DNA of 24,950 nt from positions 1-24,950 of the forward strand of contig DCWN01000019.1 of NCBI GenBank assembly GCA_002328835.1. Reading direction: 5' to 3'. This stretch comes from Acidobacteria bacterium UBA2161 (lineage in GTDB: Bacteria; Acidobacteriota; Vicinamibacteria; Vicinamibacterales; UBA823). Below, one piece after another: positions 6,727-14,314 of this stretch. A program made the position numbers and the translations under genes. The notes below the pieces were generated by a model, which ran no database searches, was not told the origin of the DNA, and saw only the letters and a program-made list of their open reading frames with translations. Position 1 is the stretch's first letter; every line of letters begins with the position of its first letter.

Positions 6727-8502
6727 GTGGGTGAACCACTGGGGAATCTGGTCCGGACGCACACCTGTGGCGCACTGCGCGAGGCGGACGTCGGCGACAA
6801 CGTCGTGTTGCTTGGTTGGGTGCATCGCGTGCGCGATCTCGGCGCGCTCATCTTCTTCGACGTGCGCGATCGCTACGGTCTGACGCAGGTCGTGGCCAGG
6901 GACGATGACGGACTGCTGGCGACGGCGAAGCGGCTGCGCCCGGAGTTTGTCGTAGCCGTCGTCGGACCCGCGGAGATGCGGTCGGACGAGACCGTCAATC
7001 CGAAGCTCGACACAGGCACGGTCGAGGTGGCTGCGCGGGAAATCCGGATCCTCAATGAATCGGCCCGTCCGCCGTTCCAGATCGCCGACGAGAGCCCGGT
7101 GTCCGAGGACCTCCGGCTTCGGTACCGATACCTCGACCTGCGTCGCCCGCGGATGCAGCAGAACATCCGGTTGCGCCATCAAACGGCGGCGGCGGTCCGC
7201 CAATTCTTCGACCAGCACGACTTCCTGGAGATCGAGACCCCCGTCCTGACCAAATCGACGCCGGAAGGTGCGCGCGACTATCTCGTGCCGAGTCGGGTGC
7301 ATCCGGGCGAGTTCTTTGCGTTGCCGCAGTCGCCACAGATCTTCAAGCAGTTGCTGATGATCGCGGGCATGGACCGGTACTTCCAGATCGTTCGCTGCTT
7401 CCGTGACGAGGACCTGCGGGCGGATCGTCAGCCTGAGTTCACGCAGGTCGACGTCGAGATTGCGTTCGCCAACCCCGACGTCGTCTTCGGGCTGATCGAG
7501 TCGTTGATGCAGGAGTTGCTGACTGCGGTCGGGCTCGGATCGGTCGACGTGCCCTTCCAGCGTCTGCCGTACGCCGAGGCGCTGGCACGCTATGGCAGCG
7601 ACAAGCCGGACCTGCGCGTCGCGATGGCGATCGAGGACGTGTCGGATGCGTTCGCCGAGTCGAGCTTTCAGGTGTTCCGCCAGATCGTCGCCGACGGCGG
7701 CGTGATCCGGGCCCTCCCGGTGCCCGGGCGCGGCGGCGCGTCGAGGAAGGAACTCGACGACTTCGTCGCGCGGGCCGGTGACCTGGGCGCCGCCGGCCTG
7801 GTCTGGGCGCGGTACGCAGCCGACGGCGCGGTGCAGAGTTCGGTCTTGAAGGTTGCCGGCGAAGTGGCCGTGCGGAGGGCTCTGGAGCTGGTGGGCGTCG
7901 GGAAGGACGACTTGATTCTGGTGGCCGCGGGCGAAGGCGCGGCAGCGTCGAAGCTACTGGGTCAGTTGCGCCTCGAGATCGCCCAGAAGGCCGGCTGGCT
8001 GGATCCGGCTCGGTTCGCGTTCACCTGGGTCGTCGATTTCCCCTTGCTGGAATGGGACGACGCGGACCAGCGCTTCGCCGCGATGCACCATCCATTCACG
8101 TCGCCGATCGACGCCGACATCGAGAAGCTGTCGAGTGACCCTGGCGCCGTGCGGGCGAAGGCCTACGATCTCGTGCTCAACGGCAGCGAGATCGGCGGCG
8201 GCAGCATCCGGATCCACGATCAGGCGATGCAGCAGCGGATGTTCGACCTGCTCGACATCGGGCGGGACGAAGCGCGCGCGCGGTTCGGATTCTTTCTCGA
8301 CGCGCTCGAGTACGGGACGCCGCCGCATGGCGGAATCGCGCTGGGCCTCGACCGGATCGTCGCGCTACTGGCCGGGGAGCCATCGATTCGCGACGTGATC
8401 GCGTTTCCGAAGACCGCCGCGGCGGTCGACCTCATGGCCGGGGCCCCGGCCGGCGTCGATCCGCGGCAGCTCAAGGAGCTACGGCTGCGGTCCGACGGTT
8501 GA
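6727..8502 (+). CDS. aspS: Aspartyl-tRNA synthetase
   Basis: A class II synthetase charging tRNA-Asp. The product has 591 residues, the normal bacterial length with the inserted GAD domain. Residues 1-110 are the OB-fold anticodon-binding domain (RTHTCGAL, GWVHRVRDLG). Motif 2 is FRDEDLRADRQPEFTQ at 225-240. The GAD insertion is roughly 290-420, and motif 3 GLDRIVALL starts near 540. Residue 38 is Leu, where discriminating enzymes such as that of E. coli also have Leu and non-discriminating ones have His. This suggests it charges only tRNA-Asp, though one residue is weak evidence. The GTG start at 6727 is picked for its Shine-Dalgarno site; the frame extends upstream into hisS without a better start. 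Confidence 0.97.
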   Translation: MGEPLGNLVRTHTCGALREADVGDNVVLLGWVHRVRDLGALIFFDVRDRYGLTQVVARDDDGLLATAKRLRPEFVVAVVGPAEMRSDETVNPKLDTGTVEVAAREIRILNESARPPFQIADESPVSEDLRLRYRYLDLRRPRMQQNIRLRHQTAAAVRQFFDQHDFLEIETPVLTKSTPEGARDYLVPSRVHPGEFFALPQSPQIFKQLLMIAGMDRYFQIVRCFRDEDLRADRQPEFTQVDVEIAFANPDVVFGLIESLMQELLTAVGLGSVDVPFQRLPYAEALARYGSDKPDLRVAMAIEDVSDAFAESSFQVFRQIVADGGVIRALPVPGRGGASRKELDDFVARAGDLGAAGLVWARYAADGAVQSSVLKVAGEVAVRRALELVGVGKDDLILVAAGEGAAASKLLGQLRLEIAQKAGWLDPARFAFTWVVDFPLLEWDDADQRFAAMHHPFTSPIDADIEKLSSDPGAVRAKAYDLVLNGSEIGGGSIRIHDQAMQQRMFDLLDIGRDEARARFGFFLDALEYGTPPHGGIALGLDRIVALLAGEPSIRDVIAFPKTAAAVDLMAGAPAGVDPRQLKELRLRSDG

Positions 8503-8527
8503 CCCGCGAATGGCGCCATGCTACCCT
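8499..8527 (+). promoter_or_regulatory. Sigma-70-type promoter for phoH-ybeY-era
   Basis: TTGACC (8499-8504), a 17-base spacer, then TACCCT (8522-8527) preceded by TG-C, giving both a -35 and an extended -10. The -35 box overlaps the aspS stop codon. The predicted start is near 8534, leaving a 43-base leader. It is the best-formed promoter in the window. Confidence 0.6.
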
Positions 8528-8550
8528 CGGACAGGTAATTCGTTGTAAGT

Positions 8551-8576
8551 AAAGGAGATACGCGACTCAGTCCTCC
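8551..8576 (+). promoter_or_regulatory. Distant Shine-Dalgarno and facing CTCC before phoH
   Basis: AAAGGAG (8551-8557) is the only good ribosome site, but it ends 19 bases before the ATG at 8577, well beyond the usual 5-9. No in-frame start lies nearer. CTCC (8573-8576) immediately before the ATG is complementary to GGAG (8554-8557), so the two could pair. Confidence 0.45.
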
Positions 8577-9602
8577 ATGCGGAAGATTCCGATCCCGGCC
8601 GAGGGGATCGAAACGCTGTTCGGCTCGTTCGACGAAAACCTCAAGAGCCTGGAAGTCCTGTTCAACGTCAAGATCCGGACCGCGGGCCAGGAACTGCTGG
8701 TCGACGGGGCGGCGGCCGACGCCGACAAGGTCGCGCGGGTCATCGAACAGCTCGAAGGCCTCGTCCACAGCGGCTACGCGTTCGCCAAGGGTGACGTGAA
8801 GCGTGCGGCGCAGCTGGTGGCGCAGGAGGCCACCGTCGATCTGGCCGACTACTTCCTGCGCGGCGCCGTCAAGCCGTCCGGCAAGCGCCGGGTCATGCCG
8901 AAGAGCGTCAACCAGCGCCGCTACCTCGACGCGATCGAGCGGGACGACATCGTGTTCGGCATCGGGCCGGCCGGGACGGGCAAGACCTATCTGGCCATGG
9001 CCGAAGCGGTGGCGTTCCTGATGAGCAAGCGGGTCAGTCGCATCATCCTGGCCCGTCCCGCCGTCGAGGCGGGGGAGAAGCTCGGGTTCCTGCCGGGCGA
9101 TCTGCAGGAGAAGGTCAATCCGTATCTCCGGCCCCTGTACGATGCGCTCTACGACATGCTCGACGGGGATCGTGTCGAGCGTCTGCTCGAGCGCGGCGTC
9201 ATCGAGATCGCCCCGATCGCGTTCATGCGAGGCCGTACGCTGAACGACGCGTTCGTCATCCTCGACGAAGCCCAGAACACGACGTCGGAGCAAATGAAGA
9301 TGTTCCTGACCCGGCTCGGCTTCGGGTCCAAGGCCGTCATCACCGGCGACATCACGCAGATCGATCTGCCGCCCGGCCGAGTCTCCGGGTTGATCGAGGC
9401 GATGAACGTCGTGCGCCAGATTGACGGAATCGCGTTCGTCAACTTCGACGACCAGGACGTCGCGCGCCACACGCTGGTGCAGCAGATCGTCAAGGCCTAC
9501 GATGTCTTCTCAGCCCGCGCCACTGGCCCCGACGTGGTCGAGCCGCCCGCGGTGCCGGTCGAAGCGCGGTGGCCCGCCGCGGTCCCGGCCCGCGACGAGT
9601 AG
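8577..9602 (+). CDS. phoH: PhoH-family ATPase (YbeZ type)
   Basis: A cytoplasmic P-loop ATPase of the PhoH/YbeZ family. The family partners with the endoribonuclease YbeY and is linked to RNA handling and ribosome maturation; the exact reaction is unsettled. The product has 341 residues. An N-terminal KH-like segment (about 1-100) precedes the ATPase core. Walker A is GPAGTGKT at 130-137 and Walker B is VILDEAQN at 227-234, with TGDITQIDLP at 257-266 as the sensor-like strand. The last ~25 residues are Pro/Ala/Val-rich and probably disordered. The ATG at 8577 is the only reasonable start, although its ribosome site is unusually far away. ybeY begins 13 bases downstream, then era. The HD-domain hydrolase gene (yqfF/pgpH) that separates phoH and ybeY in many bacteria is absent. 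Confidence 0.93.
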   Translation: MRKIPIPAEGIETLFGSFDENLKSLEVLFNVKIRTAGQELLVDGAAADADKVARVIEQLEGLVHSGYAFAKGDVKRAAQLVAQEATVDLADYFLRGAVKPSGKRRVMPKSVNQRRYLDAIERDDIVFGIGPAGTGKTYLAMAEAVAFLMSKRVSRIILARPAVEAGEKLGFLPGDLQEKVNPYLRPLYDALYDMLDGDRVERLLERGVIEIAPIAFMRGRTLNDAFVILDEAQNTTSEQMKMFLTRLGFGSKAVITGDITQIDLPPGRVSGLIEAMNVVRQIDGIAFVNFDDQDVARHTLVQQIVKAYDVFSARATGPDVVEPPAVPVEARWPAAVPARDE

Positions 9603-9615
9603 GCAGACACCGAGC

Positions 9616-10137
9616 ATGCCATCAGTCCACCGCTCCGATTCGCGTGCGGGGCTGCGCGTGGCCGTGACCGATGACCTCGGCCGAGGTCTCCGCCATCCCG
9701 GCCTCACCCGGTGGCTACGTCTGGCCGCACCGTCCTCCGCGCAGGGCCTGGTCACCGTGGCGCTGGTCACGGACGCACGCATCCGCTCGCTGAATCGCCG
9801 GTTTCGCGGCGTCGATCGGGTCACCGACGTCCTGTCGTTCCCGATGGACGACCGCGCTGACGGACCGGAAACGCCGCCGGCGGCGGGTAGCGCGGGGCGG
9901 CACCTGGGAGACGTGGTGATTGGCCTGGGTCGGGCCGACCGCCAGGCACGCAGCGCCGGCCACCCGCCGGCGACTGAACTGAAGATTCTCGCTCTTCACG
10001 GACTGCTGCACCTGCTGGGCTACGACCACGCCGGGGATGATGGTCGGATGGCGCGTGTGGAGCAAGAGTGCCTCCGCCGCGGCGGCCTGGCCGCCGGACT
10101 GATCGCCCGCGCCGGCGGCGCGTCGCGCGACCGCTGA
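9616..10137 (+). CDS. ybeY: YbeY, metal-dependent endoribonuclease for rRNA maturation
   Basis: YbeY is a zinc-dependent endoribonuclease needed for 16S rRNA 3'-end maturation and 70S quality control. The product has 173 residues. The family signature HGLLHLLGYDH supplies the metal ligands His128, His132 and His138. The preceding RRFRGVDRVTDVLSFP block (61-76) is the other conserved UPF0054 segment. A short Gly/Ala/Pro insert (about 80-95) lengthens the loop after it. The first ~12 residues match nothing I know, and the ribosome site before the ATG at 9616 is weak, so the start could lie further in. It sits between phoH and era (16-base gap), the classical arrangement. Confidence 0.95.
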   Translation: MPSVHRSDSRAGLRVAVTDDLGRGLRHPGLTRWLRLAAPSSAQGLVTVALVTDARIRSLNRRFRGVDRVTDVLSFPMDDRADGPETPPAAGSAGRHLGDVVIGLGRADRQARSAGHPPATELKILALHGLLHLLGYDHAGDDGRMARVEQECLRRGGLAAGLIARAGGASRDR

Positions 10138-10153
10138 GGCGGGTCCGCGAGCC

Positions 10154-11041
10154 ATGAAGTCTGGATTCATCTCGTTCGTCGGGCGTCCCAACGCCGGCAA
10201 GTCCACTCTCCTGAACCGGATCGTCGGGACGAAACTGGCCATCGTCTCCGACAAGCCGCAGACGACGCGAAACCGGATTCTGGGCGTCAAGGCCTATCCG
10301 GCCGGGCAAGCGATCTTCATGGATACGCCCGGGATTCATCGCCCGCTGCATCGGATGAACGTGCGCATGGTCGACCTGGCCCTCGACTCGATGCAGCGGG
10401 TCGATCTGCTGGCCGTGGTCGTCGACGCGGCCGAACCGACCGGCAGCGGGGACCGCTTCGTCGTGAAGCAGTTGGAGCGCGCGAAGATTCCGGTCGTCCT
10501 GGTGCTCAACAAGATCGACCTCATCGCGAAGCCGAAGCTCTTGCCGGTCATGGACTGGTACAGCGAGCAGCGCGAGTTCGCCGCCATCGTGCCGGTGTCA
10601 GCCCTGGGCGGTGACGGCGTGGACGAACTGGAGGCGCTGCTGCTCGGCCAGCTGCCGGACGGCGATCCGCTCTACCCGGAGGACTACCTCACGGATCAGC
10701 CGGAGCGGTTCTTCGTGGCCGAAACCGTGCGCGAGAAGCTGCTGCAGCACACCCATGCGGAGATTCCGTTCTCGAGCGCCGTCGTGGTGGACCGGTTCGA
10801 GGAGGTGGACGAACGAGGCGTCATCCGGCTGTACTGCTCGATCCTCGTCGAGCGGGCCTCCCAGAAGCCGATCGTCATCGGCCGTGGCGGGTCGATGATC
10901 AAGCGCATCGGGACCGGGGCCAGGCAGGATCTGGAGCGGTTCTTCGACGCGCGCGTCTATCTCGACCTGCACGTGAAGGTGCGGGCGGAATGGCGCGAGA
11001 ATGATCGGCTGCTGGACGACCTCGGCATGGGTCGACGCTAA
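10154..11041 (+). CDS. era: Era GTPase, 30S ribosome assembly
   Basis: Era binds the 3' end of 16S rRNA and acts as a GTP-controlled checkpoint in small-subunit assembly. The product has 295 residues, standard for the family. GTPase motifs: G1 GRPNAGKS (10-17), G3 DTPG (57-60), G4 NKID (119-122), G5 SAL (149-151). A C-terminal KH RNA-binding domain carries the GRGG loop near 242-245 (VIGRGGSMIKRIG). The ATG at 10154 is immediately before the first G-domain strand. It closes the phoH-ybeY-era unit; mgtE behind it has its own promoter, which overlaps the last codons and stop region of era only at its possible -35 box. Confidence 0.97.
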   Translation: MKSGFISFVGRPNAGKSTLLNRIVGTKLAIVSDKPQTTRNRILGVKAYPAGQAIFMDTPGIHRPLHRMNVRMVDLALDSMQRVDLLAVVVDAAEPTGSGDRFVVKQLERAKIPVVLVLNKIDLIAKPKLLPVMDWYSEQREFAAIVPVSALGGDGVDELEALLLGQLPDGDPLYPEDYLTDQPERFFVAETVREKLLQHTHAEIPFSSAVVVDRFEEVDERGVIRLYCSILVERASQKPIVIGRGGSMIKRIGTGARQDLERFFDARVYLDLHVKVRAEWRENDRLLDDLGMGRR

Positions 11042-11059
11042 TGGCTTCTGTGGTATCTT
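11032..11059 (+). promoter_or_regulatory. Promoter of mgtE
   Basis: Extended -10 TG-G-TATCTT (11051-11059), with TCGACG (11032-11037) as a 4-of-6 match to a -35 box at a 16-base spacing. The predicted start is near 11066, giving a 69-base leader. I see no M-box or ykkC-like riboswitch in that short leader. Confidence 0.5.
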
Positions 11060-11079
11060 TAGTTGTTGCCGATCGTACT

Positions 11080-11208
11080 ATGAACGACGACAGTTACCCA
11101 TCGGACCGTAGACCCACTGCCGCGAGAGTGGACCATGCCTGCCCAGCGCCGAATCGACCTGGTGCTCGAGTCAGTCAAGCGACTGCAGCGGATTGGTGCG
11201 GACGCTAA
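11080..11208 (+). CDS. Possible leader ORF overlapping the start of mgtE (42 codons)
   Basis: An ATG 14 bases after the predicted mgtE transcription start opens a 42-codon frame with five proline codons. It overlaps the first ~74 bases of mgtE in another frame. No Shine-Dalgarno sequence precedes it. Proline-rich leader peptides control the magnesium transporter mgtA in enterobacteria, which is why I record it. This may equally be a chance frame. Confidence 0.15.
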   Translation: MNDDSYPSDRRPTAARVDHACPAPNRPGARVSQATAADWCGR

Positions 11209-12499
11209 CCTCCTCAACCTCCTTCAAAAGCAGCATCCGGCCGACCTCGCCCAGATCTTCGGTGAACTGACGGAGCGCGACCGCCGCGACGCCTTCGCGT
11301 TGCTGGTGGAGCGCTACGGCCGCCTCGCGATGGAGGCGATCAGCGAACTGGAGCCGGAAGACGGCGCCGCCATGCTGGGCGATCGCTCGGCCGAGGAAGT
11401 GGCGCCGCTGCTGCAGGAACTTCCGAGCGATGACGCCGCGGCGCTGATCGAGCAACTGCCCGACGAGGTGTCGGCGCAGGTCCTCGACCTGCTGGAACGG
11501 CGTGAGGCCGGCGACGTGCAGAACCTGCTCGAGTACGCCGAGCAGACCGCCGGCCGCATCATGAACCCGCACGTCTTCGCGCTGTCAGAGGATTTGACGG
11601 TCGGGGAGGCGATCGCTGCGCTGCAGACCTCTCGCGACGTCGAGATGGTCTTCTATGTCTATGTCGTCGACGTGCGCCGGCATCTGGTCGGGGTGGTCTC
11701 GCTCCGTCGCTTGCTGCTCGTCTCGACCGAGACGCCCCTCAAGCGGATCATGACGACTGACATCATGAGCGCGCGCGTCGACACCGACCAAGAGGAAGTC
11801 GCGCGCGTCGTGGCGTCGTACAACCTGCTCGCGATGCCCGTCGTCGACGAGGAGCACAAGCTCGTCGGGATCATCACTGTCGACGACGTGATCGACGTCA
11901 TCAAGGACGAGGCGACCGAGGACATCTATCGGCTGGCCGGCATGGCGGGCGACGAGCACGTGTCGACCCCCGCCAAGGAAGCGCTGCGCAAGCGGCTCCC
12001 CTGGCTCGGCGTCAACCTGGCGACGGCCGTCATGGCGGCGGCGGTCGTGGCGCTCTTCCAGGAGACGATCAGTCAGGTCGTCGCCCTGGCGGTGTTCATG
12101 CCGGTCGTGGCGGGCATGGGTGGCAACGCGGCCACGCAGACCCTGACGGTCACCGTGCGCGGTATCGCGCTGGGCGAGTTGACCTGGGGGAATTCTCGCA
12201 AGGCGCTGGTGAAGGAAATGCTCATCGGGCTGGGCAACGGGCTCGTGCTCGGCCTGCTCGCGGCGGGGATCGCCTGGGCGATGCAGGGCGACCCGTTCCT
12301 CGGGATGATTCTCGGCCTGGCCATGGTCCTGAACATGCTCGTGGCGGCGATGGCGGGCACGCTGATTCCGATCGTGCTGCGGGCGCTGAACGTCGATCCG
12401 GCGCTGGCCTCGTCGGTCTTCATCACGACCTTGACCGACGTGTTCGGTTTCCTGTCGTTTCTCGGGCTGGCGACGGTGTTCCTGAGCTACCTCCGCTAG
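11135..12499 (+). CDS. mgtE: MgtE, magnesium channel/transporter
   Basis: MgtE is a dimeric Mg2+ channel of the inner membrane, gated by cytosolic Mg2+. The product has 454 residues, normal length. An N-terminal helical superfamily domain of short acidic repeats spans about 1-135. Two CBS domains span about 140-260 (one around VYVVDVRRHLVGVVSL, one around MPVVDEEHKLVGIITVDDV). A connecting helix then leads to five membrane segments from about 289 to 452. The conserved GMGGNAATQT (327-336) and Asp435 of the last helix correspond to the ion path and pore Mg2+ site of the Thermus protein. The start at ATG 11135 has a GAGAGTGG-like site close upstream. Neighbours on both sides are separated by promoter-bearing gaps, so it is probably a single-gene unit. 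Confidence 0.96.
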   Translation: MPAQRRIDLVLESVKRLQRIGADANLLNLLQKQHPADLAQIFGELTERDRRDAFALLVERYGRLAMEAISELEPEDGAAMLGDRSAEEVAPLLQELPSDDAAALIEQLPDEVSAQVLDLLERREAGDVQNLLEYAEQTAGRIMNPHVFALSEDLTVGEAIAALQTSRDVEMVFYVYVVDVRRHLVGVVSLRRLLLVSTETPLKRIMTTDIMSARVDTDQEEVARVVASYNLLAMPVVDEEHKLVGIITVDDVIDVIKDEATEDIYRLAGMAGDEHVSTPAKEALRKRLPWLGVNLATAVMAAAVVALFQETISQVVALAVFMPVVAGMGGNAATQTLTVTVRGIALGELTWGNSRKALVKEMLIGLGNGLVLGLLAAGIAWAMQGDPFLGMILGLAMVLNMLVAAMAGTLIPIVLRALNVDPALASSVFITTLTDVFGFLSFLGLATVFLSYLR

Positions 12500-12582
12500 C
12501 CGGTGGCCGTGCACTCGCCGAACGGCATCGAGAGTCGAGGCGCCAGCGCCGCCGTCCCAGGCTGCGGCCAACCCCTTTCGGC

Positions 12583-12591
12583 TGCTAGAAT
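12583..12591 (+). promoter_or_regulatory. Promoter of the recO-glyQS-ppdK-mutL run
   Basis: TG-C-TAGAAT, a near-ideal extended -10, in the 149-base gap after mgtE. No -35 is recognisable. The predicted start is near 12598, giving a 51-base leader that contains an inverted repeat (GAGCGG, then CCGCTC, at about 12604-12637). Confidence 0.6.
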
Positions 12592-12648
12592 ACGGCGCGT
12601 TGGGGAGCGGTCGGTCGACCAGGCCTGCCGGCCGCTCGGCGACTGGTC

Positions 12649-13395
12649 ATGCCGCAGTTCACTTCGGAGGCGCTCGTGTTGCGCACCTACCGGTTGGGGG
12701 AGGCCGACCGAATCGTGGTCTTCCTGACGAGCGATCGCGGCAAGAAGCGGGGGGTGGCGAAGGGTGCCCGGAAGACGCGGTCGCGCTTCGTCGGTGCGCT
12801 GGAGCCGTTGACGCACGTGCAGGTGTCCTACTACGAACGGGAACATCGGGATCTCGTGCGCGTCAACGATGTCGAGATGTTGCGGTCGCCGTGGTCGGCC
12901 CTGGATCCGGACGCCCTGACCTACGTCGGGTACTTCGCCGAGCTGATCGACGAGTGGGCGCCCGAAGCAGATCCGAATGAGCGGCTGTACCGGCTGGGTG
13001 CATCGGTGATTGAGGCGATGGTCGTGGGCACCCCGACGGAGCGATTGGCGCGGTACTTCGAGTACTGGCTCCTCCGGCTGCAGGGCGTGTATCCGTCGGT
13101 GCTCGCCTGTCATGGATGCGGGGCGGACCTCCAGGACGATGGCGCGCGGCTGTCTGCCCGTGACGCCTTGTTTCTCTGTCCCGGGTGCTTGGGCGGGTCG
13201 CAGGGCCCGGCGTTGTCGCCGGCGTCGATCGCGTTTCTTCGCGAGGCGGCCCGTGCGCGGCCGTCGAGCCTCGGCGACCTGTCGTGGTCGGTTCGGGTGG
13301 GGCGTGAACTCGAGGCCGCCCACCATGTGTTGATTACGACCCACCTCGAGAAGGAACTGAAGTCGATGCGCGTGCTGAAGGAGCTCCGGCACTGA
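12649..13395 (+). CDS. recO: RecO, recombination mediator
   Basis: RecO works with RecR (and RecF) to load RecA on SSB-coated single-stranded DNA. The product has 248 residues, typical. Residues 1-80 form the OB-fold domain (ALVLRTYRLGEADRIVVFLT). A helical domain follows. The zinc site is complete: Cys154, Cys157, Cys177 and Cys180 (CHGC and CPGC); some RecO proteins have lost it. The ATG at 12649 starts right before the OB-fold strand; no good Shine-Dalgarno site is visible. glyQ begins 40 bases downstream. recO next to glycyl-tRNA synthetase genes is a common bacterial arrangement. Confidence 0.93.
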   Translation: MPQFTSEALVLRTYRLGEADRIVVFLTSDRGKKRGVAKGARKTRSRFVGALEPLTHVQVSYYEREHRDLVRVNDVEMLRSPWSALDPDALTYVGYFAELIDEWAPEADPNERLYRLGASVIEAMVVGTPTERLARYFEYWLLRLQGVYPSVLACHGCGADLQDDGARLSARDALFLCPGCLGGSQGPALSPASIAFLREAARARPSSLGDLSWSVRVGRELEAAHHVLITTHLEKELKSMRVLKELRH

Positions 13396-13435
13396 AGGCG
13401 GTGCGGCGGCGCTCCGACGTTCGATACGGCCATTT

Positions 13436-14314
13436 GTGACTCTCCAAGACCTCATCGCCACGCTGTCCAGCTACTGGGCTTCCCGCGGCTGCCTGATCCA
13501 TCAACCGCTCGACCTCGAGATCGGCGCCGGCACGATGCACCCCGAGACGTTTCTGCGGGTGCTCGGCCCGTCGCCGTGGCGGGTGGCCTACGTGCAGCCC
13601 TCCCGGCGGCCGGCGGACGGCCGCTTCGGCGAGAACCCGAACCGGCTGTTCAAGCACCACCAGTTCCAGGTGATCCTCAAGCCGGCGCCCGACCGCTCGC
13701 AGCAGTTGTATCTCGAGAGCCTCGAGGCGTGCGGGATCGACTGCGGCGCCCACGACGTTCGGTTCGAGGAAGACAACTGGGAGTCGCCGACGCTGGGGGC
13801 CTGGGGGATCGGCTGGCAGGTCATGCTCGACGGCCAGGAGATTACGCAATTCACGTACTTTCAGCAGGCGGGTGGGCAGGTGCTCTCGCCGATCTCCACG
13901 GAGATTACGTACGGCCTCGAACGGATCGCCATGCAGTTGCAGCGCGTCGACAACGTCTTCGATCTCGAGTGGGCGCCTGGCGTGAAGTATGGTGCCGTGC
14001 GACAGCAGGAGGAGGTCGAACAGTCGAAGTACGTCTTCGGGCAAGTCGACCAGCCTCCCGGCGAGTTCGCGACCTTCCACCGCGAGCTGTTCGATCGATA
14101 TCACGCGTTCGCTACGACGCTCCTCGAGTCGCGGCTGGTGCTGCCCGCGCTGGACTATTGCCTCAAGTGCTCGCATGTCTTCAACGTGCTCGACGCGAGC
14201 AGTGGCGTCGGCGTCACCGAGCGCACCGCCTACATTCTTCGGGTGCGCCAGCTCGCCGTCGCGATCGCACGGGCGTACTCCGGGGTGTCGACCGAGGACG
14301 ATGCGGATGACTAG
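13436..14314 (+). CDS. glyQ: Glycyl-tRNA synthetase, alpha subunit
   Basis: The catalytic subunit of the bacterial alpha2-beta2 glycyl-tRNA synthetase, making glycyl-adenylate and charging tRNA-Gly together with GlyS. The product has 292 residues. The family opening TLQDLIATLSSYWASRGC and MHPETFLRVLGP are at the N-terminus, followed by YVQPSRRPADGRFGENPNR, the class II motif 2 region. EITYGLERIAMQLQ carries the motif 3-like arginine. I use GTG 13436 as the start because it abuts the conserved N-terminus; there is no clear Shine-Dalgarno site. Its last 8 bases overlap glyS, so the subunits are likely made by translational coupling. Confidence 0.96.
   Translation: MTLQDLIATLSSYWASRGCLIHQPLDLEIGAGTMHPETFLRVLGPSPWRVAYVQPSRRPADGRFGENPNRLFKHHQFQVILKPAPDRSQQLYLESLEACGIDCGAHDVRFEEDNWESPTLGAWGIGWQVMLDGQEITQFTYFQQAGGQVLSPISTEITYGLERIAMQLQRVDNVFDLEWAPGVKYGAVRQQEEVEQSKYVFGQVDQPPGEFATFHRELFDRYHAFATTLLESRLVLPALDYCLKCSHVFNVLDASSGVGVTERTAYILRVRQLAVAIARAYSGVSTEDDADD

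Noticed and set aside
8220..9470. A 416-codon minus-strand frame opposite the end of aspS and phoH
   Set aside because: Spans two real plus-strand genes and their promoter gap; no domain and a shadow composition.
11060..11134. Magnesium riboswitch before mgtE
   Set aside because: The leader is only about 70 bases and shows no long paired structure or M-box-like conserved loops.
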